64,000 nucleotides of DNA from Bog-159 sp035499555 (lineage in GTDB: Bacteria > Acidobacteriota > Terriglobia > Bryobacterales > Bryobacteraceae), in NCBI GenBank assembly GCA_035499555.1, contig DATJYO010000046.1, positions 1-64,000 on the forward strand, given 5' to 3'. Of this stretch, positions 1 to 8,912 are shown piece after piece. A program made the position numbers and the translations under genes. The number at the start of each line of letters is the position of its first letter. Positions within the stretch are counted from its first letter, which is position 1. The notes under the pieces were generated by a model. That model ran no database searches and was not told the origin of the DNA. It saw only the letters and a list, made by a program, of their open reading frames with translations.

Positions 1-119
1 AGCCGGCGGGCCAGGGCTTTGAGGCTCAGGCCGGCATCGATCAGAATGCGTGTGCGGCCGGTGGCGAGCAGCGCGCAATTTCCGGAGCTGCCGCTCGCCA
101 GCACGCAGAATTTGACTAT
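1..119 (-). CDS. MBL-fold metallo-hydrolase (YycJ/WalJ-like), N-terminal part only
   Basis: The minus strand reads into the window edge, so only the first 39 or so codons are present. The translation contains VLASGSSGN near the start followed by ILIDAGLSLKAL, which is the typical N-terminus of YycJ/WalJ-like metallo-beta-lactamase-fold hydrolases; the zinc-binding HxHxDH motif would lie outside the window. There is no ATG, GTG or TTG in frame upstream of the conserved N-terminus. The best-placed initiation site is an ATA codon (117-119) six bases after a strong GGGAGG ribosome site (126-131). A one-base change of the next codon (GTC at 114-116) to GTG would also give a normal start. The gene is divergent from the dehydrogenase that starts at 181. 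Identity is fairly sure; the start is not. Confidence 0.75.
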   Translation of the reverse strand, partial: MVKFCVLASGSSGNCALLATGRTRILIDAGLSLKALARR

Positions 120-125
120 CGCGCG

Positions 126-131
126 CCTCCC
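126..131 (-). promoter_or_regulatory. Ribosome binding site GGGAGG before an ATA start
   Basis: Read on the minus strand this is GGGAGG, six bases before ATA (117-119) and nine before GTC (114-116). It supports initiation at this point although no standard start codon is present. A possible leader of eight codons (GTG AAA TTC ... TAG) runs through it, and its TAG overlaps the ATA by two bases. Confidence 0.5.
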
Positions 132-180
132 AAGAATTTCACGATAGCAGCATGCCGCCTCACTTGATACCCTGGATTCG

Positions 181-1209
181 ATGAAAGCTGCACGCATCCA
201 CCAACATGGCGGGCCTGAAGTGCTGGTCTACGAAGAAGTCCCCGAACCCCGCATCCAGGCGAACCAGATCCTGCTCCGCGTCCGCGCCTGCGCCCTCAAC
301 CACCTGGACCTCTTCGTCCGCGCGGGCATTCCCGGCATGAAGTTCGACCTGCCGCACATTTTGGGCAGCGACATCGCCGGCGAAGTCGTCCAGGTGGGCG
401 CGTTGTGCGAACGCGTGGAGCCGGGCTGGCGCGTGCTGCTCTCGCCCGGATTGAGCTGCCGGCAGTGCCCGCAGTGCATCGCGGGCAACGACAATCTGTG
501 CCGCAAATATACGATGTTCGGCTATCGCGCCGACGGCGGCAACGCCGAGTACCTGGCGGCGCCGGAATATAGCGCCATCCGCATTCCGGACGCCATGAGA
601 TTCGAAGACGCCGCTGCCGTGCCGCTGGTGTTCGTGACCGCCTGGCACATGCTGATGGCCCGCGCCAATCTGCAACCGGGCGAAGACGTGTTGGTGCTGG
701 CCGCTTCGAGCGGCGTGGGATCGGCGGCCATCCAGATCGCCAAGCTGTTCCATTGCCGCGTGATCGCCACCGCCGGCGGCGATGCCAAGATGGCGAAGGC
801 GCGCGAACTGGGCGCGGACTACGTCATCGATCATTACCAACAGGACATCTCGGCAGAGGTGCGCAAGATCACCGGCAAGCGCGGCGTGGACGTGGTGATC
901 GAGCATGTGGGCACGGCCACCTGGCAGAAGAGCCTGGAATCGCTGGCCCCCGCCGGCCGCCTGGTGACGTGCGGCGCCACCACCGGCTACGACGCCAAGG
1001 TGGATCTCCGTTTCCTGTTCAGCCGCCAGCTTTCCCTGCTGGGATCGTTCATGGGCACCATGGGCGAACTGCACCGGGCGCTGCAGTTCGTGTTCCGGGG
1101 CCAGTTGAAGCCGGTCATCGACCGCGTTTATCCGCTGGCGGAGATCCGTGCGGCGCACGAGCGGCTGGAAGCCAAGGAGCAGTTTGGCAAGGTGGTGGTG
1201 GTGCCGTAG
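181..1209 (+). CDS. Zinc-type alcohol dehydrogenase / quinone oxidoreductase (MDR superfamily)
   Basis: A 342-residue medium-chain dehydrogenase/reductase, normal in length. It has an N-terminal GroES-like domain (about 1-130) and a Rossmann domain whose nucleotide loop reads SSGVGSAAIQIAK (about 176-188). The four cysteines of the structural zinc lobe are present (C93, C96, C99, C107). The catalytic-zinc region has C37, but the usual GHE is replaced by ILGSDIAG, as in quinone-oxidoreductase-like members, so the substrate cannot be told and may be a quinone or an enone rather than an alcohol. The protein is probably cytosolic and NAD(P)H-dependent. The stop codon directly abuts the start of the next gene at 1210, so the two are probably co-transcribed. 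Confidence 0.85.
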   Translation: MKAARIHQHGGPEVLVYEEVPEPRIQANQILLRVRACALNHLDLFVRAGIPGMKFDLPHILGSDIAGEVVQVGALCERVEPGWRVLLSPGLSCRQCPQCIAGNDNLCRKYTMFGYRADGGNAEYLAAPEYSAIRIPDAMRFEDAAAVPLVFVTAWHMLMARANLQPGEDVLVLAASSGVGSAAIQIAKLFHCRVIATAGGDAKMAKARELGADYVIDHYQQDISAEVRKITGKRGVDVVIEHVGTATWQKSLESLAPAGRLVTCGATTGYDAKVDLRFLFSRQLSLLGSFMGTMGELHRALQFVFRGQLKPVIDRVYPLAEIRAAHERLEAKEQFGKVVVVP

Positions 1210-1629
1210 GTGCGCATGGTCGATCCTGAACAACTGATTCCAGAGCTTCGTGCCGCCTACGCAGCATTCAATCGCGGCGACATCGATGCGGCGGTTGCTT
1301 TGCTTGACCCGCAGATCGAATGGAGCGAACCCGCCGAGTTTCCGGGCGGCGGAACCTACCACGGAAGAGAAGGAGCGAAACGCTACCTCAGCCAGTCACG
1401 GGCCGGAGCGGACGAAGTGATCAGCGAGCCGGAGAGCTTCATCCCGTCCGGGGACCGGATTGTGGTGTTTGTCCACGCCCGGGTCCGGCGGAGGGGCAGC
1501 CCGCAGTGGGAGGACGTGAGGCTCGCCGATGTTTATACCTTTCGCGACGGCAAGGCCACCGCGATGCGGGCGTTCGCGGACCGTAGAGAGGCGCTGCGCT
1601 GGGTCGGCCTGGGCCATTTAGACCCGTGA
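1210..1629 (+). CDS. SnoaL-like / NTF2-fold protein
   Basis: A 139-residue protein with the pattern of the SnoaL-like polyketide-cyclase/NTF2 fold: helical N-terminus with AAYAAFNRGDIDAAVALLD, then IEWSEP, then a strand-rich second half ending DGKATAMRAFADRREAL. Members of this fold act as small isomerases or cyclases or have no known activity, so no substrate is proposed. Translation may start at GTG 1210, immediately after the stop of the dehydrogenase, or at ATG 1216. The gene faces the response regulator gene that ends at 1640, with ten bases between. Confidence 0.75.
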   Translation: MRMVDPEQLIPELRAAYAAFNRGDIDAAVALLDPQIEWSEPAEFPGGGTYHGREGAKRYLSQSRAGADEVISEPESFIPSGDRIVVFVHARVRRRGSPQWEDVRLADVYTFRDGKATAMRAFADRREALRWVGLGHLDP

Positions 1630-1639
1630 CCGGACCGGG

Positions 1640-3052
1640 CTACCCGCCGGCCGCGACGCTTCTCCGCCCGGCCTGCTCGACTTCCAACTTGCGCATCTTG
1701 TACAGCAGCGCTTTGTAATCGATCCTCAGGATCTTGGCCGCCTGCTTGCGGTTCCAGTGAGCGGCATCCAGCGCCCGCAGGATCGCCTCGGTTTCCGCTT
1801 TGCGCCGGGCTTCGTCCACCTTTTCGAGGGGCGCCGCCGCGCTGCCCGCCTGAAACCGTGCGATGCTCTCTGGCGCCGGACGGGCGCCACTCGGCGCCGG
1901 CCTCTCTTGCCGGCTGCGCAGTTCCCGGGCCAGGCCCTCAGGGTCCTGCATCACCAGCAGGCGCCGCATCATGTTCTCCAACTCCCGCAAATTGCCGGGC
2001 CAATGATATTCGAGCAGGGCCTGCCGCAGCGAGGGCGAGAGGGGCGCGGACCCGGACGCGTCCCCGGCGTGTTTGTAAAGGAAGAATTCGGCCGCGGCGG
2101 GGATGTCCGCGGGCCTCTCGCGCAGCGCCGGGACGCGGATGCTGACCACATTCAGCCGGTAGTACAGATCCGCGCGAAAACGACCGTCCGCGATCGCCTG
2201 CAAAAGATCGCAATGGGTGGCAGCCATCACCCGCACGTCCAGAGGCACCCGCTCCTTGCCGCCCAGGCGTTCGCACTCCCGGTCCTGCAAGACGTGCAAC
2301 AGCTTGGCCTGCAGGCGCACGTCCATGTCGCCGATCTCGTCCAGCAGAATAGTGCCGCCTTGCGCCATCTCGAATTTGCCCGGCTTGCTGGAGAATGCAC
2401 CCGTAAAAGCGCCGCGCTCGTAGCCGAACAACTCGCTCTCCACCAGTTCGGAGGGCAGCGCGGCACAATTTAGCTTCAGGAACGGCTTCTGTGCGCGCGG
2501 CGAGTGCGCGTGGATCTGGCGGGCCAGCACCTCCTTGCCCGCGCCGGTTTCACCTTCGATCAACAGAGGCACGTCCGAAACGGCCACCCGCCGCCAGGCC
2601 GCCTGCATCTCGCGTCCCATCCAGGTTTCGGACAGGCAGTCTTCCGACGGCGGCGCCCCAGTCGGTTCGGGGTTGGGAAGTTCGTCGCGCAACGCGCCGC
2701 GGATCGCCTTGCGGAGATCCTCATGGCTGACCGGTTTGGCCAGGAAATCGGTGGCTCCGGCTTTGATGGCCTGCACTACGTTGGTGGTCGTGGCCGCGCC
2801 GGAGAGCATGATCACCGGCTGCTGCCTGCCCGTGCTGCGCATCTCCCGCAGCGTTTCCATGCCGTCGCGGCGGGGCATGAGCAGATCCAGCAGCACCAGC
2901 GAAATGGGCCGCTTGCCGTCCAGGCATGCCAGGGCCTCATCGCCGTCCTGTGCGATCTCCACGGGATAGCCGAGACACCGCACTACCATCTCGAAGTAGT
3001 TACGCGCGTCGGCTTCGTCCTCCACGATCAGGATGGTTTTGTCTTGTCTCAA
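1640..3052 (-). CDS. Sigma-54-dependent response regulator, NtrC family
   Basis: This 470-residue protein has the full NtrC layout. The receiver domain (1-120) has acidic pocket E11/D12, phosphoacceptor D56 and K106. The AAA+ domain (about 145-385) has Walker A GETGAGKE (167-174), the sigma-54 contact loop GAFTGA (214-219) and Walker B ILLDEI (235-240). A Fis-type helix-turn-helix (about 425-458, NRKQAAKILRIDYKAL) closes it. It should activate sigma-54 promoters when phosphorylated. It overlaps the histidine kinase gene by four bases (ATGA, 3049-3052), so the kinase upstream is its likely partner. Target genes cannot be told from the window. Confidence 0.95.
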   Translation of the reverse strand: MRQDKTILIVEDEADARNYFEMVVRCLGYPVEIAQDGDEALACLDGKRPISLVLLDLLMPRRDGMETLREMRSTGRQQPVIMLSGAATTTNVVQAIKAGATDFLAKPVSHEDLRKAIRGALRDELPNPEPTGAPPSEDCLSETWMGREMQAAWRRVAVSDVPLLIEGETGAGKEVLARQIHAHSPRAQKPFLKLNCAALPSELVESELFGYERGAFTGAFSSKPGKFEMAQGGTILLDEIGDMDVRLQAKLLHVLQDRECERLGGKERVPLDVRVMAATHCDLLQAIADGRFRADLYYRLNVVSIRVPALRERPADIPAAAEFFLYKHAGDASGSAPLSPSLRQALLEYHWPGNLRELENMMRRLLVMQDPEGLARELRSRQERPAPSGARPAPESIARFQAGSAAAPLEKVDEARRKAETEAILRALDAAHWNRKQAAKILRIDYKALLYKMRKLEVEQAGRRSVAAGG

Positions 3053-4269
3053 TTCTTGCCGTCTCCCACGGTTTCGGCCACCAGATGAATCCCGCGATGC
3101 TCCGCCGGCGCGGGCAGCGTGAACGGCAGCAGCGAAACGAACGTGACGCCCTGGTTGCCCGACTCGGCGAAGATTTGCCCGCCATGTTCGGCCAGGATCC
3201 TCTTACAGATCGCCAGCCCCAGCCCGCTGCCCGAGCGGTCGCCGCCGCCGCCGTACGAGGTGTACTCCTGAAAGATCGTCTCCAGATGCTCCGGACGCAC
3301 CCCCATGCCGTTGTCGGAGACTTCTATGCGGTAGGCATTCGCCGCCCGCGAAGCCGCGCGGCGGCGCTCCATCAGCGCACCCGCGCTGCGGACGGCGGCC
3401 GATCGCCTTTCCCAGAAGGACGGAAACGCGCGCACCTGAATGTAGCCGCCGCGCGGCGTGAACTTGCAGGAGTTCTCCAACAGGTTCACGAGCAACTGCT
3501 CGATTTGGGCGGCGTCGAATCGCAAGGGTGTTCCGGGAGGCTCCAGGTCCAACTGCACCGTGATGCTCTTCTCGGCGGCCAGGGGGCGAATCTCGTGCAG
3601 CGCCTGCTGGAAGCAAGTGTCGATGTCGCCTTCCTGGCGCTGCGACTGCATGCCCACGCGGACGCCGGAGCTCCACTGGAACAGGGCCGTGGCCAGCCGG
3701 CTGAGACGCCGTACGCTTTGCGACGTGCGCTCCAGCACCTCCTTCTGCGCGACCGTCAGCGGCCCGATCTGCCCGCTCAGCAGCAGTCCGCAGTAGCCGT
3801 GCACGGCCGTCAGCGGCGTGCGGAAATCATGCACCGCGCGCGCCAGGAAGTTCATGCGGTCCTGGTCGTATTCCTGCAGCCGCAGGGCCGTCGCCAGCAG
3901 GCATTCGAAAATGGCGTCCCGGTCCGCGCGCGCCGATCCGACCCGCTCCGCGGCCTGCTCCAGGCAAGTGCGCAACGTATCGCGATTGACTGGCTTGAGC
4001 AGCAAGGTCACCGCGGCCAGAGGCAGGTCGGCGAGGACAGCGCGCGCATCGTCGCGCGCGATGATCAGCAGGTGCGCGTGGCGTCCCTGCACCTGACTCA
4101 GGACCGGTGGCGCCTCCCGGTCCCAATCCCACACGTGGATATCCGCGGCAGGCGGCAGCCCGCCCGGGGACAGAATCGAGAGGGTCCAATCCTGGTCCGG
4201 CAGCGCCTCCAGCACTTCGCGGCACAGTCGATGCAGCGATTCGTCGCGGGAGATCAGGGCAACCTGCAT
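3049..4269 (-). CDS. Soluble sensor histidine kinase with degenerate receiver-like N-terminus
   Basis: A 406-residue histidine kinase without membrane segments. The HisKA domain has the phosphoacceptor H147 in VHDFRTPLTAVHGY; the HATPase domain follows with N-box ENSCKF, G1 box VSDNGMGV and G2 box GSGLGLAICKRI. Residues 1-110 look like a receiver-type fold (alternating strands and helices, LLLKPV near residue 92) but I see no properly placed phosphoacceptor, so this may be a pseudo-receiver that senses a partner protein. It is translationally coupled to the NtrC-type regulator. The start at 4269 is the first ATG and sits after an A+T-rich leader. Kinase identity is sure; the signal is unknown. 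Confidence 0.9.
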   Translation of the reverse strand: MQVALISRDESLHRLCREVLEALPDQDWTLSILSPGGLPPAADIHVWDWDREAPPVLSQVQGRHAHLLIIARDDARAVLADLPLAAVTLLLKPVNRDTLRTCLEQAAERVGSARADRDAIFECLLATALRLQEYDQDRMNFLARAVHDFRTPLTAVHGYCGLLLSGQIGPLTVAQKEVLERTSQSVRRLSRLATALFQWSSGVRVGMQSQRQEGDIDTCFQQALHEIRPLAAEKSITVQLDLEPPGTPLRFDAAQIEQLLVNLLENSCKFTPRGGYIQVRAFPSFWERRSAAVRSAGALMERRRAASRAANAYRIEVSDNGMGVRPEHLETIFQEYTSYGGGGDRSGSGLGLAICKRILAEHGGQIFAESGNQGVTFVSLLPFTLPAPAEHRGIHLVAETVGDGKN

Positions 4270-4452
4270 GGGGCGTCACTCAATTAAACAAGGGCGCACT
4301 TTAGGAGTCAATTACAGGCGTGCCGTAGGTTTTCTAGGGATTTTCCTCTTCTCTAAGGAATTGCCGCCCGATTGTAAAATCAAGGTGAAGCTAAAAATAC
4401 TGAAATAAAGCAAGTTACAATGTTTTGCCGGATCGGAAAACCCTGGTGCCGA

Positions 4453-4782
4453 TCAGCACGCGACCAGAGTGTATCCGTTGATGCCGCAGCCAATGGCGTA
4501 AAGACCGTCTTCGCGCGCCTTCACCCAGACCACCTGCGCGGCACAGCGAATCATCGGCGCAGAACAGCGATCCATCCATGCCGGAAACTGCAGGAGGCAG
4601 TCCAACCGATCGCCGGCTTCCAGGGCCTCCTCCACCACGCAGGCGAAACCGCGGCTGCTGAGATTGTCTGTAACGGTGCGGCATACGCGATCCCCTGCCG
4701 GCCCTTTGCGCAGGGAGAGGTTCCAGCGGACCGACAAACGATGCCGCGCGCGGCGTTCCTCAGCGGGCCTTACATCACGCAA
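4453..4782 (-). CDS. Single-domain PilZ protein
   Basis: A 109-residue protein that is essentially one PilZ domain, the c-di-GMP-binding beta-barrel. The N-terminal arginine motif (ERRARHRL, about 8-15) and the second motif in TDNLSSRGFAC (D/N-x-S-x-x-G) are both present, so binding is likely kept. Such stand-alone PilZ proteins bind other proteins and change surface attachment, motility or polymer synthesis. No diguanylate cyclase or phosphodiesterase is nearby, so the partner is unknown. The C-terminus is rich in Cys. The gene is transcribed alone. The 180 bases between it and the kinase gene (4270-4452) are A+T-rich and probably hold the kinase promoter. Confidence 0.8.
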   Translation of the reverse strand: MRDVRPAEERRARHRLSVRWNLSLRKGPAGDRVCRTVTDNLSSRGFACVVEEALEAGDRLDCLLQFPAWMDRCSAPMIRCAAQVVWVKAREDGLYAIGCGINGYTLVAC

Positions 4783-5040
4783 CCAGGCAGCCTCCGGTGT
4801 CCCAAGGACTTTCGCAAAGTGCCAATCATTTTGAATGGGGCCGTGTCGGGGCGTGCTTTTCCGTTGAACTGGCGGACCACGCCTGCCGGCAGCGCGGATT
4901 CAAGCATGCGTGATTCCATCCTCAAATCCGACAGATGGGGATTCCAGTCTAATTTTTGGGACCCTGCCTGACGGCAGACGGCGCATCCTGGCAATCCGAT
5001 CGCTTGGCAGGCGAAATGCTGTCCCGGGGGGTCCAATCCA

Positions 5041-7296
5041 ATGCGCTTCGTTCCGGGTCTGGCCCTCATTCTGCTGTTCTGCGCCGGTTGTACGCGCACG
5101 CCACAGCAGCGCGCCCAGCATCTCATCGAACTGGGTAAACGCCACCTCCTCCAAAAGGACTTCCGGCGCGCTAGCCTGGAATTTCGGCTCGCGATCCAGG
5201 CCGTTCCCGGCGATTCCGAAGCTTACTATCAGCTTGGCCTGACCGAGTCGGCGGCGGGGGACGTGGCGCAGGCCGTGGTTTGTTTCCGCAAGGCGGTGGA
5301 GCTTAACCCCAGGCACGCCGCCGCGCAACGCCGGTTGGCCGACCTCCTCAGCACCGCGTCCAATCAGACTACCCTCGAAGACGCCGAACGCCACGCGCGG
5401 GTCGCAGTGACGGTTTCCCCGCAGGACGTGGATGCGTTGAACACGCTGGCGCTCACCGAATTGCGGCTGGGAAAACCCGAGGAAGCCGGCGTGCAACTCG
5501 ATCGGGCGCTCAAGCTGTTGCCGGGCGGACTGGAATCCTCCGCGCTGCTCATGCGCGCCCGGCTGGCCAAAGGGGATACCCACGGCGCGGAGGAAGCGCT
5601 GGATGACTGTTACCGGAAATCGCCGCAGTCCGCCCAGGTCGCCCTGGTGATGGGACGGTTTTACCTGGTCACACGCCGGTATCACGATGCGGAGGCGCAG
5701 TTCCGCCGCGCCACGCAGCTTGCTCCGCAATACGCCCCCGCCTGGATGGATCTGGGCATGCTCTTGTTTCATGACCGCAGGGCGGCCGATGCGGAACCTG
5801 TCTTTCGCCGTCTGACGGTCCTCCCCGACAAGCACTACCGGCCGGTGTACGCACTCTACCTGCTCGAGACCGGACAGCGCGATCGCGCCATCGCCGAATT
5901 GGAGCGGCTGGCCAAACAAGACCCGGCGGACCGCACCGCGCGCACCCGGCTGGTAAAGATGTATCTCATCGCCGGCCGGCGCGCGGCCGCGGAGCGCCTG
6001 CTCACCGACGCCATCGCCAAAAACCCGAAAGATGCAGACGCCTTGTTACAGCGCAGCGAGATGTTGATTGACGAGGGTAAGTATCAGGACGCGCAGAACG
6101 AGCTGAATTCCGTGATACGCGATCGCCCGGAGTCCGCGGAAGTGCACCTGGTGTTGGCCCGGCTGGAGGCCGCGCAGGGCGCGGTGCTGGCGGAACGCCA
6201 GGAATTGTCGGAAGCGCTGCAACGGAATCCGGCGCTGACGCCGGTGCGGCTCGATCTGGCGCGCCTGCTGCTGGCGTCCAAGGCCCCCAAAGCCGCCCTG
6301 GAGATCCTGGAACAGGCGCCCGACGATCAGAAGGGCTCCCTCCCGATGATCGTCGAGTCCAATTGGGCGCTGCTCGCTCTGGGCCGTGCCGGGGACGCGC
6401 GAAAAGGCGTTGCCGAAGGGCTGCGGCTGGCGAGCACCCCGGACCTGCTGTTGCAGGACGCGCTGTTGAAAATCGATGCTCGGCAATACGCCGCTGCCCG
6501 GCCGATTCTGGATGGGCTGCTGGAGCGGAATCCCGAAGACCTGCGGGTGCTGGCCGCGCTGGTGCGGCTCTGCGGCGTCCAGAACCGGGGCGCCGATGCC
6601 CTGCGCCTGGTGCGGGAACATGCCGCGCGCTATCCGCGCTCCGCGCCGGTTCAGAACTACCTGGGCGGAATGCTGCTGGCCGCCGGCCAACCCGCGGAAG
6701 CGCGTACCGCTTTCCAGGCCGCCATCGCCGCCGATCCCCATTTCAGGGAGCCACGATTGGCTTTGGCCCGCCTGGATGTGACCGAAGGCAAACTGGATCC
6801 GGCCGCGCGCACGCTCTCCGCGCTGCTGGCCGCCAGTCCCCACGATCCGCAGCTTTGGCTGTACATGGGCTGGCTGGAGAACGCCCGCAAGAACTATCCA
6901 CAAGCGCTGGACTTTTTCCGCAAGGTGGTGGATGCGGATCCCTCGAACGTGGTGGCCCTCAATAACCTGGCCTATCTGCTCGCTACCCAAACCGAGCAGT
7001 TCGACGAGGCGTTGAAGTACGCGCAGCAGGTCAAGGAGCTGGCTCCCAATGACAAGGGCGTCGACGACACGATCGGCTGGATCATGTACCGCAAAGGCTT
7101 GTACCGGGCGGCAGTCCAGTACCTGGAGAAGGCGGCGCAAGACCAGTCCGATCCGGTCGTTGCTTATCACCTGGGACTGGCGTATCTGAAGGTCGGCGAC
7201 AAGCGCGGTGAGCCGACGCTGCGCGCCGCCCTGAAAAAAGCCCCGGACCTGCCCGAAGCCAGAATGGCGGAGCAGGTTCTGGCGGACGAACGGTAG
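5041..7296 (+). CDS. Large TPR-repeat lipoprotein
   Basis: A 751-residue protein made almost wholly of tetratricopeptide repeats. The first 17 residues form a lipoprotein signal ending in a lipobox (FCAGC, C17), so it should be attached to a membrane and face the periplasm. Repeats such as AYYQLGLTESAAGDVAQAVVCFRKAVELNPRHA run through the protein, and the last ones (VVALNNLAYLLATQTEQFDEALKYAQQ and DDTIGWIMYRKGLYRAAVQYLEKA) match the type found in PEP-CTERM/exopolysaccharide-associated TPR proteins, although no such cluster is here. It is probably a scaffold for an envelope complex. A G-run just before ATG 5041 serves as ribosome site. The 258 bases upstream (4783-5040) show no gene. Confidence 0.85.
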   Translation: MRFVPGLALILLFCAGCTRTPQQRAQHLIELGKRHLLQKDFRRASLEFRLAIQAVPGDSEAYYQLGLTESAAGDVAQAVVCFRKAVELNPRHAAAQRRLADLLSTASNQTTLEDAERHARVAVTVSPQDVDALNTLALTELRLGKPEEAGVQLDRALKLLPGGLESSALLMRARLAKGDTHGAEEALDDCYRKSPQSAQVALVMGRFYLVTRRYHDAEAQFRRATQLAPQYAPAWMDLGMLLFHDRRAADAEPVFRRLTVLPDKHYRPVYALYLLETGQRDRAIAELERLAKQDPADRTARTRLVKMYLIAGRRAAAERLLTDAIAKNPKDADALLQRSEMLIDEGKYQDAQNELNSVIRDRPESAEVHLVLARLEAAQGAVLAERQELSEALQRNPALTPVRLDLARLLLASKAPKAALEILEQAPDDQKGSLPMIVESNWALLALGRAGDARKGVAEGLRLASTPDLLLQDALLKIDARQYAAARPILDGLLERNPEDLRVLAALVRLCGVQNRGADALRLVREHAARYPRSAPVQNYLGGMLLAAGQPAEARTAFQAAIAADPHFREPRLALARLDVTEGKLDPAARTLSALLAASPHDPQLWLYMGWLENARKNYPQALDFFRKVVDADPSNVVALNNLAYLLATQTEQFDEALKYAQQVKELAPNDKGVDDTIGWIMYRKGLYRAAVQYLEKAAQDQSDPVVAYHLGLAYLKVGDKRGEPTLRAALKKAPDLPEARMAEQVLADER

Positions 7297-7326
7297 GCCG
7301 GCGCATGCTAGACTCAAGGGCAAAAC

Positions 7327-8307
7327 ATGCGCACTCGAGCCATCGCCTCCATCGCCGTGCTGTCTGTGTCCGCCGGCTTTGTGGCCGCCCAAAGTACGCC
7401 CTCGCCGGCTTTGCTGGTCCTGTCTAAGAAAGACCTGACGCTCTCGATCGTGGATCCGGCCAGCTTCAAGGTGGTGGCGCACATGCCTTCGGGTCCTGAC
7501 CCGCACGAGGTGGAAGCTTCCACCGACGGCAAGTTCGCGTACATTTCCAACTACGGCTTTGGCCGGTACAATACCATCACGGTGGCGGACCTCACGGCGC
7601 AGAAGACCGTGCGGGCGATCGATCTGGGCCCTCTGCGCGGGCCGCATGGCCTGCAGTTCGCGGGCGGGAAACTCTACTTCACCGCGGAAGCCGCCAAAGT
7701 GATCGGCAGCTACGATCCGGCCACGGACAAGATCGACTGGATCATGGGGACCGGGCAGGATCGCACCCACATGCTGTTCGTCTTTCCGGACCTGAACCGC
7801 ATCGCCACCACCAATGTCAGTTCCGCCACGGTGACGATTCTGGAGAAGGGCGCGCGGGACTGGACCGAAACCGTCATCCCCGCCGGCAAAGGCGCAGAAG
7901 GATTCGACGTCTCGCCGGACCGGAGGGAACTCTGGGCCGCGAATGCCGGCGATGGCACCATTTCGGTCATCGACCTGGCGGCCAGGAAAGTCACCGCCAC
8001 GCTGGATGTCCACGTCCGCAGTGCCAACCGGCTTAAATTCACACCGGACGGGAAACTGGTGCTGGTCTCCTGCCTCGCCAGTCCGGACCTGACAATCATC
8101 GATGCGGCCACGCGGCGCGAAATCAAGCGCGTAAAGATCGGTACCGGCGCCGCGGGCATTCTGGTGCAGCCGGACGGCGCGCGTGCGTTCGTATCCTGCA
8201 CGCCCGATGATTATGTGGCGGTTGTGGATTTGAAGACGCTGACCGTAAGCAGGCGTATCCAGGCGGGCAAGGGTCCGGATGGACTGGCCTGGGCTGTTCG
8301 GCAATAG
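7327..8307 (+). CDS. Secreted YVTN/YncE-like beta-propeller protein
   Basis: A 326-residue protein with an N-terminal signal peptide (about 1-22, ending FVAAQ) followed by repeated blades of the YVTN type, for example LTLSIVDPASFKVVAHMPSG, NTITVADLTAQKTVRAIDLG and DDYVAVVDLKTLTVSRRIQA. Such seven-bladed propellers of the YncE type are periplasmic and bind DNA, metal or protein partners; the role is not predictable. It starts 30 bases after the TPR lipoprotein gene and may be in the same transcription unit. It converges on the unknown gene that ends at 8316. Confidence 0.85.
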   Translation: MRTRAIASIAVLSVSAGFVAAQSTPSPALLVLSKKDLTLSIVDPASFKVVAHMPSGPDPHEVEASTDGKFAYISNYGFGRYNTITVADLTAQKTVRAIDLGPLRGPHGLQFAGGKLYFTAEAAKVIGSYDPATDKIDWIMGTGQDRTHMLFVFPDLNRIATTNVSSATVTILEKGARDWTETVIPAGKGAEGFDVSPDRRELWAANAGDGTISVIDLAARKVTATLDVHVRSANRLKFTPDGKLVLVSCLASPDLTIIDAATRREIKRVKIGTGAAGILVQPDGARAFVSCTPDDYVAVVDLKTLTVSRRIQAGKGPDGLAWAVRQ

Positions 8308-8315
8308 CGCGCGGA

Positions 8316-8912
8316 TCAGGCCAGACCGGAATCGAAGACGTCGAAATGGAATCGCTCGGGCGGCAACAGCGCGGGTAGGCCCGCACCCATCCCCGCCCAG
8401 GCCTGATAGGCCGATCCGGCGATCGACGAATTCAGGCAGAACAGGAACTCGCTGGTGCAGCAGTCGATCGGCGGCGGCTGCCGAAACGTGAGGCGCAACC
8501 CGACCGCCTTCTCCAGAGTCACGCCGGGCGTCGGCAGGTGCTTATCCGCCAACAGGATGACGAAACTGCTGCGGCCGGCATGCGGCCACACATCGGGGTG
8601 CAACAGGCTGCGCAGCACCGACTCCGATTGAAAAGTGATTTCGCACTGGCGGATCCACTCGATGATGGATTCGCCCCACTGCCAGTGGGAGATCAAGCCG
8701 CGGTATTGTTCCGTGAGGGTCAGGGCTAAATCCAGCTTGCGGCGCTCCAGCAGGCTCGCCTCGACGTCCACCTCCGGCAACATTTCCTCGGCCTCCTGTA
8801 TGGCCAATTCCATGTCTATCGGGGGCATATCGAACGCCCGGCGAACCAGCAGCGGCGGCAACTCATGCGTCTTGTCGCCCGGAATGTTGACGTATTCTCG
8901 GTCGCTCCTCAT
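8316..8912 (-). CDS. Hypothetical protein, no recognised family
   Basis: A 198-residue protein. I chose ATG 8912 because GAGGG (8920-8924) lies seven bases before it and the longer reading frame upstream has no such site. The N-terminal third is acidic and helical (AIQEAEEMLPEVDVEASLLERRKLDLALTL), the middle is rich in Trp (WQWGESIIEWIRQ) and the C-terminal half looks like mixed strands with a CC pair in PIDCCTSEF. No signal peptide or membrane segment is visible. The gene is alone on its strand between the beta-propeller gene and the divergent ROK kinase gene. No function is proposed. Confidence 0.6.
   Translation of the reverse strand: MRSDREYVNIPGDKTHELPPLLVRRAFDMPPIDMELAIQEAEEMLPEVDVEASLLERRKLDLALTLTEQYRGLISHWQWGESIIEWIRQCEITFQSESVLRSLLHPDVWPHAGRSSFVILLADKHLPTPGVTLEKAVGLRLTFRQPPPIDCCTSEFLFCLNSSIAGSAYQAWAGMGAGLPALLPPERFHFDVFDSGLA

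Noticed and set aside
160..1362. Open frame of 400 codons on the minus strand over the dehydrogenase gene
   Set aside because: It has no domain, its composition (His- and Gln-rich) is that of an antisense shadow of a G+C-rich gene, and the plus-strand gene here is a clear MDR dehydrogenase.
6046..8304. Open frame of 752 codons on the minus strand
   Set aside because: It covers the TPR lipoprotein and propeller genes in antisense. There are no repeats or motifs, and codon use at third positions favours the plus strand.
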